A DNA stretch of 64,000 nucleotides from Legionella sp. GTDB taxonomy: Bacteria > Pseudomonadota > Gammaproteobacteria > Legionellales > Legionellaceae. Below are positions 1-9,173 of the stretch, piece after piece. The stretch spans positions 1 through 64,000 of the forward strand of contig JARLJQ010000012.1 in assembly GCA_031291115.1 (NCBI GenBank). Direction: 5' to 3'. The translations under genes and the position numbers were made by a program. The notes under the pieces were generated by a model that was not told where the DNA came from, made no database searches, and saw only the letters and a list, made by a program, of their open reading frames with translations. Each line of letters starts with the position of its first letter. The stretch's first letter is position 1.

Positions 1-33
1 TAGGGCTTCATACAATAATTTTTCTGCTAACAT
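1..33 (-). CDS. Start of a gene running off the left edge (partial)
   Basis: The minus strand opens an ATG at 33 and reads MLAEKLLYEAL without a stop to the window edge. An AGAAG stretch lies 6 bases upstream of the ATG, a plausible ribosome binding site. Only 11 codons are visible, so no function can be given. It points away from the repeat at 101-226. Confidence 0.45.
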   Translation of the reverse strand, partial: MLAEKLLYEAL

Positions 34-100
34 TTTGTGCTTCTGATTTGAAAAAAAATATTAGATCATGATGGCTTCTTTTCTGCAATATTTTTATTCA

Positions 101-226
101 AATTCGTGGGGATAAATCAGTTCGTGCTGAGGAGGCGTTTACGCCGTCTCGAAGCATTCGCACAAGGTTATAGTCTTGGCGCAGATGCTTCGAGACGTCG
201 CTATTGCTCCTCCTCAGCACGAACGG
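101..226. repeat. Palindromic dispersed repeat, nested family, copy 1
   Basis: Arms TTCGTGCTGAGGAG at 121 and the complementary arm ending near 224 enclose a second inverted pair (CGTCTCGAAGCAT... and ...ATGCTTCGAGACG), so the whole segment folds into one long hairpin. The core is nearly identical to 21407-21515 and related to 50868-50955. The 20 bases before the left arm (AATTCGTGGGGATAAATCAG) recur as part of the arms of the element at 29217-29463, so copy 1 mixes two modules. Open frames through it encode similar nonsense peptides wherever it occurs. Confidence 0.85.
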
Positions 227-299
227 ATTAAAGTAAAGACCAGATCTACTAGTTCCCTTATTCATAATGGAGCAGTTCTTCACCGTAATTCTGAGATAA

Positions 300-719
300 T
301 TAGGAAATGAACCAAGTGATTTGGCCAGGACGTCCTAACAGATAACTTCCCATCTTGGTTTGATACTCTAAGTTTAATGAACTAGGATCCATCGGCTGTC
401 CGCCAACAGTGCCGGCACCAGAGAGAAATCCACAATATTCTTGATATGAATAAAATTTAACAACCTCATTATCACAAGCATACGTTAATACTACCCCTGC
501 GCCCACATTATCCTGGTTCACAAAAAAGCTGGGTGTTGTTTCGTTTACTGAAATTGTTGCAGGAATTGAGCTGGTAGGTAATACACCGTAGTACATCAGT
601 TTATTTTTAAAAGTACAATTGTGAGCACTGTTATTTACTACTTTAATTTCTAACTCACCGCAAGAGGCATGCAATGCAGAAGAAACAAGAAATAAAGCAG
701 AGATTAATATTTTGTTCAT
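300..719 (-). CDS. Small secreted protein of unknown function
   Basis: 139 residues from the chosen start. An N-terminal MNK basic end and hydrophobic stretch ending LHA-SCGE form a typical Sec signal peptide, so the mature protein is expected in the periplasm or outside. I chose the ATG at 719 over the one at 734 because the signal peptide begins there and a GGGT element lies upstream. The mature part has four or more cysteines (near CGEL, HNCTF, YACDN, EYCGF), compatible with disulfides, and ends in WFIS. No family recognised; a Legionella-restricted secreted protein is the best guess. Confidence 0.65.
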   Translation of the reverse strand: MNKILISALFLVSSALHASCGELEIKVVNNSAHNCTFKNKLMYYGVLPTSSIPATISVNETTPSFFVNQDNVGAGVVLTYACDNEVVKFYSYQEYCGFLSGAGTVGGQPMDPSSLNLEYQTKMGSYLLGRPGQITWFIS

Positions 720-827
720 ATTTATACCCAACATAATTGATAAAAAAAGTGATTATACACAAAAAATACCTTTATTGTACTATTATGAAACTTTTTTAAG
801 TATGGATTACACTTCAAATATAAGATC

Positions 828-859
828 GTAGCAAGGGTGAAACGAAGTGAAACCCGGGA
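828..859. repeat. Short dispersed palindrome (GTAGC..AACCCGGGA type)
   Basis: This segment shares the frame GTAGC..GGGTGAA.CG..G...AACCCGGGA with 41122-41154. GGGT/ACCC and flanking bases can pair into a small hairpin. It lies between two minus-strand genes. Confidence 0.5.
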
Positions 860-875
860 ACTAGTTTTCCAAAGC

Positions 876-1214
876 TCAAAGAAGCCCCAAAACCTTCTCA
901 GGAGGGCGCGCGATTACCGCTTTACCTTTGCAAGTAACGATAGGACGCTGCATTAAAATAGGTTCTTGAACCATTGCCTGCATTATTTGCTCTTCATTAT
1001 CCAACGATAATCCCAATGTTTTAAAAACCGCTTCATCTATCCGCACAAAATCTTTTAAGGAAAAATGAGCGCGCAATGTCTTTAATTGCTCCAAGTTAAG
1101 AGATGTCTTCAGATACTCAATCACTTCCAGATCCACGCCTTTGCTCTGAAGAAGCGCCAGCGTCTGTCTTGATTTTGAGCATTTTGGATTATGATAAATA
1201 GTACTTTTTTTCAT
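876..1214 (-). CDS. arsC: ArsC/Spx-family arsenate reductase (glutaredoxin-type)
   Basis: About 112 residues. The thioredoxin-fold N-terminus TIYHNPKCSKSRQTLALL carries the single catalytic Cys of ArsC-type reductases, and the C-terminus RPIVTCKGKAVIARPPEKV matches the family's conserved arginines and RPPE motif. The expected reaction is glutathione/glutaredoxin-dependent arsenate reduction, but many chromosomal members (YffB type) have no proven arsenate role. I chose the ATG at 1214: it places the protein start just before the family's conserved Ile-Tyr-His-Asn and has an AGGC element upstream. No arsenite efflux gene is adjacent, which weakens the resistance role. The gene stands alone. 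Confidence 0.85.
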   Translation of the reverse strand: MKKSTIYHNPKCSKSRQTLALLQSKGVDLEVIEYLKTSLNLEQLKTLRAHFSLKDFVRIDEAVFKTLGLSLDNEEQIMQAMVQEPILMQRPIVTCKGKAVIARPPEKVLGLL

Positions 1215-1340
1215 ATGGTTTTTGCCTATTATTCTTTTTTTCAATTATTGTACGGCCATTATTGTCACATAATAAAAATATTTTATGAATCCAAGTGGTG
1301 TATTATTAATAAAGAGGCTGTACCCTAAGTGGAGAGCATC

Positions 1341-2114
1341 ATGTGTCTTATATTAATAGCGCTAAATCAGCATCCACTCTATCCTATTATCATTTTGTCC
1401 AATCGTGATGAATTTTATAATAGAGCGACTACCCCTGCTCATTATTGGAAGGATGCACCTTATTTATTTGCTGGTCAGGATTTGGTTGGATCAGGCACCT
1501 GGTTGGGTATTGCTAAAAATGGCGCATTTTCATGTGTCACAAATTACAGAAACCCCAAGATTTATAATTCCTCACTGCTTTCCAGAGGACTTTTAGTAAA
1601 AGAATTTTTACTAAATAGTGCAACCACACCAGCATCTGATTATATAAAAAAAATAATACCCGTTGCTAATCAGTACAATCCATTTAATTTACTTGTTGGA
1701 ACTTTGGATGAGATTCTTTATTACTCCAATGTTGAAAATAAAATGAAAAAACTAAGCTCCGGCTTATATGGCCTTAGCAATCACTTATTAAATACACCTT
1801 GGTATAAAGTGAAGCGCGCTAAAGAATTATTTAATAAGGTCCACAATCAGCTTATTGCTTGCGATGTTCCAGAGCAATTAAGTGAGCTCCTATTCCCTAT
1901 TTTAGCGGATAAAACCCAGGCCCCTGATGATTTATTACCCCACACAGGCGTGTCCTTAGAATTGGAAAAATCACTGAGTTCTATTTTCATTACGTTACCT
2001 GCTCAAGCATATGGAACCAGAAACTCCACGCTTATTTTATTTAAAAAAGATACGATCTTTTTTTCTGAGAAAACAGATAAAGGCATTCAAACAGAGGTTC
2101 AGTGGAAGCTCTGA
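1341..2114 (+). CDS. NRDE family protein (TANGO2 homologue)
   Basis: 257 residues. The start MCLILIALNQHP puts Cys at position 2, as in NRDE/TANGO2 proteins related to N-terminal nucleophile hydrolases, followed by LSNRDEFYNRAT, the eponymous NRDE motif, and GTWLGI and TNYRNP signatures. The GGAGAG just upstream fixes this ATG rather than the ATG at 1329. TANGO2 relatives have been linked to haem trafficking and lipid metabolism, but the bacterial role is not settled. It is monocistronic and divergent from the arsC-like gene. Confidence 0.85.
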   Translation: MCLILIALNQHPLYPIIILSNRDEFYNRATTPAHYWKDAPYLFAGQDLVGSGTWLGIAKNGAFSCVTNYRNPKIYNSSLLSRGLLVKEFLLNSATTPASDYIKKIIPVANQYNPFNLLVGTLDEILYYSNVENKMKKLSSGLYGLSNHLLNTPWYKVKRAKELFNKVHNQLIACDVPEQLSELLFPILADKTQAPDDLLPHTGVSLELEKSLSSIFITLPAQAYGTRNSTLILFKKDTIFFSEKTDKGIQTEVQWKL

Positions 2115-2257
2115 AAAAATAAGATTCCATCATATGCATGGCGTCTCACAACGCATGAGTGGTTACAAGAATATGAGCATTGGTGTAATTGATTTCTGGG
2201 CTTTACAGCCCAGATTGTTAACCCGGGGCTAATTTTATAAAAAATGCGACGCTCTAC

Positions 2258-3547
2258 TTAGCCCAGTCGGCTAAAAATTTGCTTCGGCAGCAGTAACCAG
2301 TATTGGCCTTCATTTTTCATATGCTCACCAAGATAGGTTGCAACCTTTCCTGAGCCCCAATAAATATCACCACGCATAAATCCACGAATCGCCCCGCCAG
2401 TGTCTTGCGCAATCATCAGACGTTGTAATTGTTTGTCGTTATCTTTTCGTGAATCAGGTCTTGTAGTATCTAGCCACAGAGGTGCGCCAAGTGGAATCCA
2501 TTTTTTATCTACGGCAAGTGAATAACCAGGCGTAAGCTCCATGCCTTGTGCTCCCAGAGCCATCGGCTTGTCTAAGCTTTCAAAAAACACAAAGGATTTA
2601 TTTTTATGAATGAGATTATTGGCCTTTTCAGGATTCTCTTTCAAATAACGCGTAATCGCTTTTTTAGAAGCGTTATGACGCGTCATAATTCCACGGTCGA
2701 TAAGAACCTTGGCAATAGAAGTATAAGGAGCGCCGTTTTCACCCGCATATCCTAAATAGATGCTTTCGCCATTAGACAGCTTAATCACACCAGAACCTTC
2801 GATTTCCATAAACAAGCGATCAACCGGGCTACGAATCCAAGCAATTACCGGTGCTTGTTCTTTAAGCGCGCCATTATCGATTTGCTCACGTGTTTTGTGA
2901 CGTCCACCACTTTTGGGTAAGCCATAGATGGGCGTTTTAAATTCATCGCTTTTCTTTAATTCACCTTTTATTTGCGGCATGTAATAGCCGGTAAACAAAC
3001 CATTAGCCGGTTTTTTTTGAGCAAACTCTATAGGATGGAACCATTTCTCAAAAAACGCACGCGCAGACTCTTCGGAAATTGAGTCCAGAGCGACAGCAGC
3101 ATTACATGCTGGATGCCAGTCCCCTGCTTTAAATTTGATATTTTGAGAGCCGATTGTTTGCGAGGGTTCTTGTTTTAAAAAATTAGCGCAGGATAATTGG
3201 AATGCTTCTAAAGATTTCTTAACATCCGCTTTATCCCAACCAGGCAATTCATCAAAAGATACCTTGGCTAATGCAATATTTTTTGAAAGGCTATTTTTTA
3301 TTAGAACTTTCTTGGTAGGATGTTTTTTAGGGGTATCTTGTTTTTCAGACGTGTATTTTGCAGCAACTGTATTTGCAGCCGTTGTCACTTTTTTTAAAGT
3401 TTCAGCTTTAATTACGGTTTTTTTAAGAGCTACTTTCTTGGGAGGTACTACTGTCTCTTGAGACTTCTTATAAAGAAACGGCCCAATAAAAATGAACGAA
3501 AAACAAATAATACTTGTCGTTGTGTAAATTAATTTTCGAATTTTCAT
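2258..3547 (-). CDS. mltA: Membrane-bound lytic murein transglycosylase A
   Basis: About 429 residues from the ATG at 3547. An N-terminal hydrophobic segment (TTTSIICFSFIFIGPFLY) anchors the protein and is followed by a Lys/Thr-rich linker of roughly 80 residues, then the MltA domain (DWHPACNAA..., GLFTGYYMPQ, TPIYGLP) and a C-terminal 3D domain (MIAQDTGGAIRGFMRGDIYWG) with the conserved aspartates, one of which is the catalytic Asp of the family. It cleaves glycan strands of peptidoglycan to 1,6-anhydromuropeptides. The family's usual lipobox is not obvious here; the N-terminus looks like an uncleaved anchor. A longer start at 3637 adds 30 residues without membrane character and was rejected. 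Confidence 0.92.
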   Translation of the reverse strand: MKIRKLIYTTTSIICFSFIFIGPFLYKKSQETVVPPKKVALKKTVIKAETLKKVTTAANTVAAKYTSEKQDTPKKHPTKKVLIKNSLSKNIALAKVSFDELPGWDKADVKKSLEAFQLSCANFLKQEPSQTIGSQNIKFKAGDWHPACNAAVALDSISEESARAFFEKWFHPIEFAQKKPANGLFTGYYMPQIKGELKKSDEFKTPIYGLPKSGGRHKTREQIDNGALKEQAPVIAWIRSPVDRLFMEIEGSGVIKLSNGESIYLGYAGENGAPYTSIAKVLIDRGIMTRHNASKKAITRYLKENPEKANNLIHKNKSFVFFESLDKPMALGAQGMELTPGYSLAVDKKWIPLGAPLWLDTTRPDSRKDNDKQLQRLMIAQDTGGAIRGFMRGDIYWGSGKVATYLGEHMKNEGQYWLLLPKQIFSRLG

Positions 3548-3882
3548 TGCGCCATCTTTACACAAGATGAAATCTAATGCAACATTTTCGGCCGATTGAT
3601 TCGTAATTCCCAGCCATTTAGAGTTCGTGTTCCCCACCTAACGGAAAAGAATATTACGAAATAAATCAGTCGGTTACTTAAAATAAGTCTCACTAGAAAC
3701 TCATCTTCAGAGAGTACCGAAGTCTCCTTTCAAAATCGGCTATTTTAAGGGCTAAAACCGTAGTTTTTTACCCGAATAGAGTAAAAAAAAGGTAAGAATT
3801 TTTTCATTTTTAATGATCGATATGATATGCATGCGTGCGAAATTGAAATAATTTATACCGCGAGTTAAGTCTTTAACAGACT

Positions 3883-4731
3883 TTACGGCATGGACCGCGA
3901 AGACTTTTCTGCTTCACTTTCAACATTATTAGCAGGAACATTACTGCTTGCTGACTCTTCAGGGGCAGCTAACTTTACATTACTGCTTCCTGATTCTGCA
4001 GAGACAGCCTTTTCAGGCATTGGTTCAGCAACGACTAAGGCATTTTTTTCTGATTTAAATAACAATTTTCCTGCACTGTCATGCACAAGAAACTTAATCC
4101 CTGTTTTTGCAAGTGCATCGAAAAATCCTTTCAAATCATCTTTTGTTTTAAAGCGCATTTTAATACGACCATCATCTTGAACTTTCGGCGGTGGTTGCTG
4201 CTGATAAAAGCTACTGTTTTTTCCCCCATTTGTTCCAAGATTCATATACCGTTCACATATCATCTCTGAATCTTGATGTGTAATCGGTTTAACAGCACAG
4301 GAGCTCTCTTGATTAGGAGCAGAAGTCACAGCGACTGGAGCTTTGTGCGCAACGGCTGCAACTGCTAGGGGAATAACTGCGGCTTTAGCTACAGATGCCG
4401 CTGCATCTTTAATTGAAGAATGCTCTGAGGCTACGAGGCTTGATTTTGCCTCTAATATTGGGTCGGGTACAACGGAAGAAGAACGAAATACACCAGCCAC
4501 CTTATCTGCAGGCAAAAGACTTCCTCCAGCTAATGCGGCTGCCCCCGCTCCAACCGCTCCGAAAACTCTGACAGCTGCTGCCATTACCAATGCCACTATC
4601 AGCGATACGAAGCCACTAGAACTCGGACTCCCCTCTATTAGATCCAAAGCAATCTCGCGACTTTCATTCCAAGAGCTTTTTGCTTTCCCTAGGAACCAGT
4701 TACTCGCTGATTTTAGTCTCGAGATCGCCAT
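3883..4731 (-). CDS. Unrecognised protein with membrane segment, effector-like
   Basis: 282 residues. I chose the ATG at 4731 because GGTGGA lies 8-9 bases upstream, while the ATG at 4746 has no such site. After about 35 residues comes a long Ala/Gly/Val-rich stretch (VSLIVALVMAAAVRVFGAVGAGAAALAGG) that can span a membrane, then Ser/Ala-rich low complexity, a central charged part (GRIKMRFKTKDDLKGFFDALAKTG... cut here) and an acidic, Ser-rich tail ending AEKSSRSMP. No known domain was recognised. The hydrophobic hairpin and Glu-rich end resemble Dot/Icm substrates, but that is inference. Confidence 0.7.
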   Translation of the reverse strand: MAISRLKSASNWFLGKAKSSWNESREIALDLIEGSPSSSGFVSLIVALVMAAAVRVFGAVGAGAAALAGGSLLPADKVAGVFRSSSVVPDPILEAKSSLVASEHSSIKDAAASVAKAAVIPLAVAAVAHKAPVAVTSAPNQESSCAVKPITHQDSEMICERYMNLGTNGGKNSSFYQQQPPPKVQDDGRIKMRFKTKDDLKGFFDALAKTGIKFLVHDSAGKLLFKSEKNALVVAEPMPEKAVSAESGSSNVKLAAPEESASSNVPANNVESEAEKSSRSMP

Positions 4732-4998
4732 AATAATATCCACCATGATAACTGATTTTAGATATCTAAATTATAGACTAAACAAAACACCTATTTTTCA
4801 TAAATTAAGAATACCTTTGAAATTGATTTTCTATTATTTATTTTAGTAGTTTACTAAGTCCTTACTGAATGATAAAATATTGGGCATATAAATCATAATT
4901 AAGACGTGAATCCATTTATTTCTCAGACTTTGAGACAGTTAATTCAAATAATTATGAAGAAGTTAACGAATTGTATACTACACAATGGAGCCTGAATC

Positions 4999-6189
4999 AT
5001 GTTCGAACTTTCAATAATATTACTTTATTTAAGTGGTTTTCTACCCTTAAAAACGATATATGATTTACTCAAAAATGCGATCAGTTTACCGATAAAAACG
5101 CTCATTTTAATAGTTACTTCACCAACCCTTTTATTCAATCCGGACCAAAGCATCCTACGTAATATTCTTGTGATGCTAACGGTTAATGTTCTTGCAATAG
5201 CCCATTTTTTGTCAAAAATGACTCTTCTTGTTCTTATAACACCGGTTTCACTTTTAGTCAGTTTTGCAGTTGGGTTAAGGGCTATGTTTGGATTTGGTCG
5301 CGATACCGCATGGAGTCGAGTAATCCATCAAGAAATAGCAGAAACCGTATTTGATATTAAAGATCTTGATATAGATATAGACGCTCTCAAAGAGCACGCG
5401 AAGGCATTTTGGGCAGCTCCTATTCCCCCAGAAATCATTTATTCAGCGAATAATATTATCCCTTCTGAAGATATAGAACAGGTATTAGGATTAAAACTGG
5501 CACAAATTAATTCACCCGCTGATTTATTAGACAGTAAGCAATTAAAAGAAATAGAAAAATTTTTAATACAGATTTCAAGTATTGATCGCCCACTCCCACT
5601 AGAAGTAAAACAAGAAGCAGGCAGATTAAAAACAAAATTTGAAAATTACACCGACTTAAACAAACGTCTGAACAAATTAATGTGCGAACTTGTTATGGAA
5701 GAGCACGAATCAATAGAAGATGAGATTATACCCTGTACGTCGGTTACTAATCCGATTTTTTTTGCGAAGCAATTTAAGAAAAATGGGGTCTGGTATCATG
5801 CGCCAGCCGAAGGACGTATTACTGAAAAATCATCCATGATTCAATGGATTACTCCAAACGAGGATCACCCTAGCACCAGAGAAAACATTGCAAACCCTCC
5901 TCTATATAAAGATCACGAAGGCAATATGTGGCCAACTCGTTTTGTCTGGCATGAGCTAAGTGCCGAGTCCTGTTTTGCTGGAGAATTAACTGAGCTTGTT
6001 AGTGATATGTCAGTAATACATCAAAAATTAAGTACTCAATTAAAGGGAATATTAAATGAGCCTGTAGGTAGTGGCTTATCCTCTTATTCTATGTTCAAAT
6101 CAAATAATCCCAATGTCCCAAGTGCTCCAGTTGCAGAGCCTGATCCAGAAGAATCGTCTTGTTGTTTTTCTATGTGGAAAGCAAGATAA
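4999..6189 (+). CDS. Unrecognised integral-membrane protein, effector-like
   Basis: 396 residues; a strong GGAG site precedes the ATG by 8 bases. Residues about 1-100 are mostly hydrophobic and suggest three or four membrane passes (LSIILLYLSGFLPL, ILVMLTVNVLAIAHFL, LLVLITPVSLLVSFAVGL). The rest is soluble and mixed-charge. The C-terminus contains EPDPEESSCCFSMWKAR: an acidic block roughly 12-18 residues from the end, then a Cys-Cys pair that could be acylated in a host cell. No family recognised. It is followed after 126 bases by another orphan on the same strand. Confidence 0.75.
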   Translation: MFELSIILLYLSGFLPLKTIYDLLKNAISLPIKTLILIVTSPTLLFNPDQSILRNILVMLTVNVLAIAHFLSKMTLLVLITPVSLLVSFAVGLRAMFGFGRDTAWSRVIHQEIAETVFDIKDLDIDIDALKEHAKAFWAAPIPPEIIYSANNIIPSEDIEQVLGLKLAQINSPADLLDSKQLKEIEKFLIQISSIDRPLPLEVKQEAGRLKTKFENYTDLNKRLNKLMCELVMEEHESIEDEIIPCTSVTNPIFFAKQFKKNGVWYHAPAEGRITEKSSMIQWITPNEDHPSTRENIANPPLYKDHEGNMWPTRFVWHELSAESCFAGELTELVSDMSVIHQKLSTQLKGILNEPVGSGLSSYSMFKSNNPNVPSAPVAEPDPEESSCCFSMWKAR

Positions 6190-6315
6190 GCAGTCGGAGT
6201 CAGCCCTCTTCCGCGGAGGCACGGTCATATAATTACCTCTTTTTACCAAGAGAATAAATACGTATACTTCGAGCATTGTCAACAAAATTATAATAACTAA
6301 ATTCATAGGATATGC

Positions 6316-7794
6316 ATGTTATCAAACAATACCATTAAACAATTATTAGCTCTGATTACCGAACAAGAACAATTGCTTGAATCGTATAGCCAATTATCAC
6401 CGCTATATCATGTTGAAGCACGATTTACACTTTTTGAAATCAAAAACTTGCTTATTAACCATAAAAGCACATTATCCACTAAGTTAGTCAAGATGCTAGC
6501 GGAGCGCTGGGAACGAATTCAAGACACAAATTGCCAGTACCTTCATGATTTTACAAGTCCAGCCAATACGGTGTGTATTATGATAGCCTCTGTATTAAGT
6601 AAAATACTCACTAAAAATAATTTATGTCTATTAATGCCTAGCCTGAAAAAAGTATCTCCCGATCAATACCTGACGTCTTCCTATACTGATGAAGATATCT
6701 CAATGCGAGATATCATATTAAGCGATAGTAATCAACGAATTATTAATGTGTCTGATGTACTCGATAGTGCCCAAGAAGATGGTATTTTAAAACATAATTC
6801 ACTTATTGATGGTAGAGTACGCAAACTGTCTTTATCAGAAAGAACTCGTTTACACTCTCGTCATCCGTCAGTTACAACAGCATTCAACGCGCTTACAGCG
6901 CGCATCTCATATAAATACGACGGAGACACCGTAGGTGCGGCATTAAATCGCTTAATAATCGGTTTAACTACCGGCGGAGTGCGTGGGCTTGACAGCGACG
7001 AATACGAGGCTGACGAATTTAACGCAACAGAGCATAATGCAGGGACAGACGCCAATCTTGCTATTCTTACTTTTGGAGAATATCTAGAAACATTAGATCC
7101 TGAAACAAAAAATAAACTACTATCAGCAGGTAAAACAGATCGATATGCTTCAGGCTCTGTTGAGAGAATAACAATAGCACAATCGTGGACAAGATTATCT
7201 GCCCCAGAAAAACAACAAGATAAGATAATGCACGAACAGTATTGTGTGAAGCTAATTGCTGGCGATCTAAGAGAAATTTTAGATGCAAATCCAGATTTAT
7301 ACGATTTAGTCTCTTACCAAGGCCAAGCTCTTGGCAATTTGATAAAATTAAATGAAGACGTAGTTGATGCAACTAAAAAAATGACAGAACACTTATCGGT
7401 GCTACAAACTCATTATTGTTATAACGAAAATGATCCCGAGTTAGCGAAAGACTTGTTACATAAAATAAGAACAACAAGGCATCCTTTAACTGTAAAAGAG
7501 TTTCAGTTATTCATTCAAATGCATTTATCTGCCCCCAATAACTCAATACTCACTAGGCAAATTGATCAAGTGTTTAAAAATAATTTTTATTCTAAAAACG
7601 AATACAAAAAACTTTCCACAGAAGAACAAGGACATTATTTTAAATTAAATACGGATCATAAAAAAACTTCAGTGGCATCTCATCCAGCAACTTTATTTCA
7701 AACGCATAAAAGAAAAAACATGCCCTCTGCCGACGAAAGTAATCAAGAGTGTACAAAAGATAGGCCAGAAAAAATCAATAGAAATCATCGTTAA
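6316..7794 (+). CDS. Unrecognised soluble protein, effector-like
   Basis: 492 residues. An AGGATA site lies 5-6 bases before the ATG. It is predicted soluble, largely helical and charged, with no signal peptide and no clear membrane segment. The C-terminal 40 residues are rich in Lys, Asn, Glu and Arg (ending NRNHR). No enzyme motif was recognised. It follows the membrane orphan at 4999-6189 on the same strand and may be co-transcribed; the gap contains an AT-rich stretch that could also hold a promoter. Confidence 0.72.
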   Translation: MLSNNTIKQLLALITEQEQLLESYSQLSPLYHVEARFTLFEIKNLLINHKSTLSTKLVKMLAERWERIQDTNCQYLHDFTSPANTVCIMIASVLSKILTKNNLCLLMPSLKKVSPDQYLTSSYTDEDISMRDIILSDSNQRIINVSDVLDSAQEDGILKHNSLIDGRVRKLSLSERTRLHSRHPSVTTAFNALTARISYKYDGDTVGAALNRLIIGLTTGGVRGLDSDEYEADEFNATEHNAGTDANLAILTFGEYLETLDPETKNKLLSAGKTDRYASGSVERITIAQSWTRLSAPEKQQDKIMHEQYCVKLIAGDLREILDANPDLYDLVSYQGQALGNLIKLNEDVVDATKKMTEHLSVLQTHYCYNENDPELAKDLLHKIRTTRHPLTVKEFQLFIQMHLSAPNNSILTRQIDQVFKNNFYSKNEYKKLSTEEQGHYFKLNTDHKKTSVASHPATLFQTHKRKNMPSADESNQECTKDRPEKINRNHR

Positions 7795-7848
7795 GGAAAT
7801 TTTCGTCACTCACTCGTCACTCACGTCTTCCCGTGGCTTGTCTGCAAT

Positions 7849-7872
7849 ATCGCCCTGTTTGAGCAGGGCGAT
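7849..7872. terminator. Hairpin between convergent orphans, possible terminator
   Basis: ATCGCCCTG and CAGGGCGAT form a 9-bp perfect stem with a 6-base loop, between the ends of two convergent genes. Neither side carries a long T run, so termination is probable but not certain. The bases just before it (CCCGTGGCTTGTC) resemble the hairpin family at 14110-14142 and 51029-51056. Confidence 0.5.
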
Positions 7873-7879
7873 AATACAA

Positions 7880-8863
7880 TTATTTTCCAGATAAGGCTTT
7901 ACTAGCAGCTTCCAAATCAGGCTGTTTTGATTCCTTAGCCCCTTCCATACTACTCTCTGAAGCCCAAAATGAGTTAGAATTATGTGCCTGAGCATCCACT
8001 GTTTTTGTTATGGACAAGCCTTCCATCCAATCAAACAATTGATCGCATTTAATATTAGCGCTATCAAGAGATGAAAACTGTTTATAGCTTTCACCTAACT
8101 GACCTGGGTATAAAGCGGCACATTCAGAAACAATATCAGTGGCAACTAACTGAGTAGAAAAATATTTAGTTGCAGGAAAACAAACAAATTCATTCAAAGT
8201 CAGATCCGGATAAAAAACTTCTTTTTCGGACATTTCATGCTCAGAGGACTCTCTCTTGAGCCCCTCATCCTCAAAATCATTTTCTACCTCTTCCATTTCA
8301 TAATAATCTTTTGTAGCAAAATACCCCTCAGTAATTTCCGGCATAATCACTGCATTTTTAAACCGATATTTTTCATCCGTATCATGGAAGCGAATATTGG
8401 GATGGGCATCACCTAACTGCTTGGAATAGATATCATCCGCAATAGAACGCGCACAATCCCAAACGCAAGCACGACCATAAACTCCGCCAAGATGCACTGT
8501 ATCAATACTCTTTTGCTGACAAGCATCCAAAAATTTATGTCGCCCAAATTTAGTAGTTATCTGCCAGCTAAGTTGCTTTTCTAAAGCACTCTCCTCTCCA
8601 AAGTGTTTGTGAATTAACCTCAAACATTTTTTTTCTTCATTTTTTGGAATATCAAAATGGCAGATTAAATTAGGCGTGTTCCTCAATAAATGTTCTAAAT
8701 TCTCTAAAAGGCTGGCACGCTCTTCTTCATCAGGTACTTCAGAAAAATACTCATGGATGGCTTCAATAAAAATTGCTCTAACAGGAAAATTTGGCATTTT
8801 ATCGTTATTTACTCTAATTTCAGGAGTAATTTGCTTGTCCATATCGGTTTTAAATTCAGGCAT
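7880..8863 (-). CDS. Unrecognised acidic protein, effector-like
   Basis: 327 residues; AAAGGAGC lies 5-6 bases before the ATG, a strong site. It has no signal peptide or membrane segment. The middle contains a very acidic stretch around residues 195-225 (MEEVENDFEDEG, SSEHEMSEKEVF), followed by a region containing TKYFSTQLVATDIVSE. The C-terminus (KQPDLEAASKALSGK) has acidic residues about 10 from the end. No known domain recognised. It converges with the orphan at 6316-7794. Confidence 0.7.
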   Translation of the reverse strand: MPEFKTDMDKQITPEIRVNNDKMPNFPVRAIFIEAIHEYFSEVPDEEERASLLENLEHLLRNTPNLICHFDIPKNEEKKCLRLIHKHFGEESALEKQLSWQITTKFGRHKFLDACQQKSIDTVHLGGVYGRACVWDCARSIADDIYSKQLGDAHPNIRFHDTDEKYRFKNAVIMPEITEGYFATKDYYEMEEVENDFEDEGLKRESSEHEMSEKEVFYPDLTLNEFVCFPATKYFSTQLVATDIVSECAALYPGQLGESYKQFSSLDSANIKCDQLFDWMEGLSITKTVDAQAHNSNSFWASESSMEGAKESKQPDLEAASKALSGK

Positions 8864-9173
8864 TGAAGCTCCTTTATTGTTACAGTGCTAATTGCTTAAA
8901 ATAGACCAAAATGAGCGATAAATCAACGATAAAAACAATTGCCAAACAAATAAATCATTTTAAGTAGGTTGGGGACTGTTTTCTGTTTGCAAATCTAAGT
9001 AATTTTTTTGATCCAAGGGCCATGAATGATTAGTGTATTGATTCCTGATTAATATCAGGGATTACCTTGATAATCTAAAACTGACATAGCTCTTTTTCCG
9101 GTCAAAAAAAATCATCAGGTGTGTAACAAATAATTACCAAGAGAAGATTAATTTTCATCCAATAATTCCACTA
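8864..9173. other. Intergenic region, 310 bases
   Basis: This AT-rich region lies upstream of the orphan ending at 8863 and downstream of the patatin gene. A weak dyad (CCTGATTAATATCAGG near 9047-9062) is visible. I see no open frame, RNA gene or clear promoter motif. Confidence 0.5.

Noticed and set aside
98..283. 61-codon open frame on the minus strand
   Set aside because: It reads through the palindromic repeat; a similar peptide arises at 21372-21605 only because the repeat DNA is shared.
3780..3797. GTAAA-N5-GTAAG as a possible CpxR box
   Set aside because: One mismatch in an A-rich run, more than 200 bases from the mltA start; chance is likely.
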